From NCBI GenBank assembly GCA_902803195.1, contig CADCOX010000013.1, forward strand, positions 1-5,239: 5,239 nucleotides of DNA, in the 5' to 3' direction. Below the pieces are notes generated by a model. It had not been told where the DNA came from. It saw only the letters and a list, made by a program, of their open reading frames with translations, and did no database searches. Source of the DNA: an uncultured Bacteroidales bacterium. GTDB lineage: Bacteria; Bacteroidota; Bacteroidia; Bacteroidales; Bacteroidaceae. Both the position numbers and the translations under genes were made by a program. Below are positions 4,808 to 5,239 of this stretch, piece by piece (position 1 is the stretch's first letter; every line of letters starts with the position of its first letter).

Positions 4808-5239
4808 ATGGCCTTTCAAGATCTGAACACCCTGATTGCCGCTGCCGCCTCGCAGTTGTGGGGCTGGCCGATGATCGTGTTGCTTCTGGGTACGCACCTT
4901 TATCTCACCGTGCGTCTGCGATTTCCTCAGCGCCGCATCCTGCATGCCATCCGCCTTTCGGTCAGTCGTGATGCCAATGCCGAGGGCGACGTCAGCCAGT
5001 TCGGAGCACTTGCCACCTCGTTGGCAGCCACTATCGGCACGGGCAATATCGTAGGCGTAGCCACAGCTGTAGCCATGGGCGGACCGGGAGCTGTGTTATG
5101 GTGTTGGATTACAGGCGTCTTGGGCATTGCCACCAAGTACTCCGAGGGTTTGTTGGCTGTCAAGTACCGCGTCAAGACCAGCGACGGCACTATGCTCGGC
5201 GGCCCTATGTATGCCCTCGAGCGTGGTCTCGGATGGAAA
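4808..5239 (+). CDS. AGCS-family sodium:alanine/glycine symporter, N-terminal part
   Basis: From the ATG at 4808 the frame stays open for 144 codons to the window edge; full members have roughly 450-550 residues, so about the first third is visible. Residues 17-35 (LWGWPMIVLLLGTHLYLTV) form the first membrane helix, followed by the basic LRFPQRR segment. The stretch SQFGALATSLAATIGTGNIVGVA (63-85) and GGPGAVLWCWITGVLG (91-106) are AGCS hallmarks; the second fits the family signature except that the usual Phe and Met are Leu and Cys. ATKYSEGLLAVKYR and the GGPMYALERGLG segment near the end also fit. The family imports alanine or glycine with sodium or protons at the inner membrane. It begins 33 bp after luxS with no recognisable promoter, so cotranscription with pfs-luxS is likely. 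Substrate specificity cannot be judged from this fragment. Confidence 0.93.
   Translation, partial: MAFQDLNTLIAAAASQLWGWPMIVLLLGTHLYLTVRLRFPQRRILHAIRLSVSRDANAEGDVSQFGALATSLAATIGTGNIVGVATAVAMGGPGAVLWCWITGVLGIATKYSEGLLAVKYRVKTSDGTMLGGPMYALERGLGWK

Noticed and set aside
4544..5190. - strand ORFs across luxS and the symporter start
   Set aside because: All are antisense to well-supported + strand genes and show no domain features.

Overview
The window looks like chromosomal DNA of a Bacteroidales bacterium, most likely Prevotellaceae or a close relative. Predicted promoters upstream of five genes carry the Bacteroidetes -7 box TAnnTTTG, start codons sit in A-rich context without clear Shine-Dalgarno sequences, and the AraC, YhaM-like, RhaM, Pfs and LuxS proteins read as Bacteroidetes-type versions. 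The family-level placement is inference.

Layout: (1) 2-229, the C-terminal end of an unrecognised + strand gene. (2) 230-505, an intergenic stretch holding an exact-register array of thirteen degenerate 8-bp units (261-364), then a good promoter (428-459). (3) 506-1228, a membrane-anchored SIMPL/DUF541 protein, closed by a strong hairpin terminator (1261-1301). (4) 1303-1707 on the - strand, a short AraC-type regulator with only the DNA-binding domain. (5) 1708-1979, a divergent control region with two direct half-site-like repeats 20 bp apart and one inverted copy. (6) 1980-2294, L-rhamnose mutarotase (rhaM). (7) 2291-3151 on the - strand, a YhaM-like OB-fold/HD-domain 3'-5' exoribonuclease, converging on rhaM with overlapping stop codons. 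(8) 3152-3480, a divergent, pyrimidine-rich control region. (9) 3481-4230, 4280-4774 and 4808-5239, a co-directional cluster: Pfs/MTA-SAH nucleosidase, LuxS, and the first 144 residues of an AGCS sodium:alanine/glycine symporter cut by the window end.

The clearest functional unit is pfs-luxS, which together turn S-adenosylhomocysteine into adenine, homocysteine and DPD (the AI-2 precursor). The symporter is probably transcribed with them because only 33 bp and no recognisable promoter separate it from luxS. The AraC-rhaM pair is a candidate regulator-target pair, from divergent layout and repeat position only.

I see no clear evidence of a wholly new system, mobile element, CRISPR array or RNA gene. 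The items most worth a second look are the 8-bp array, the AraC half-site pattern upstream of rhaM, the sensor-less AraC protein, the overlapping stops of rhaM and the exonuclease gene, and a small out-of-frame ORF over the pfs start.
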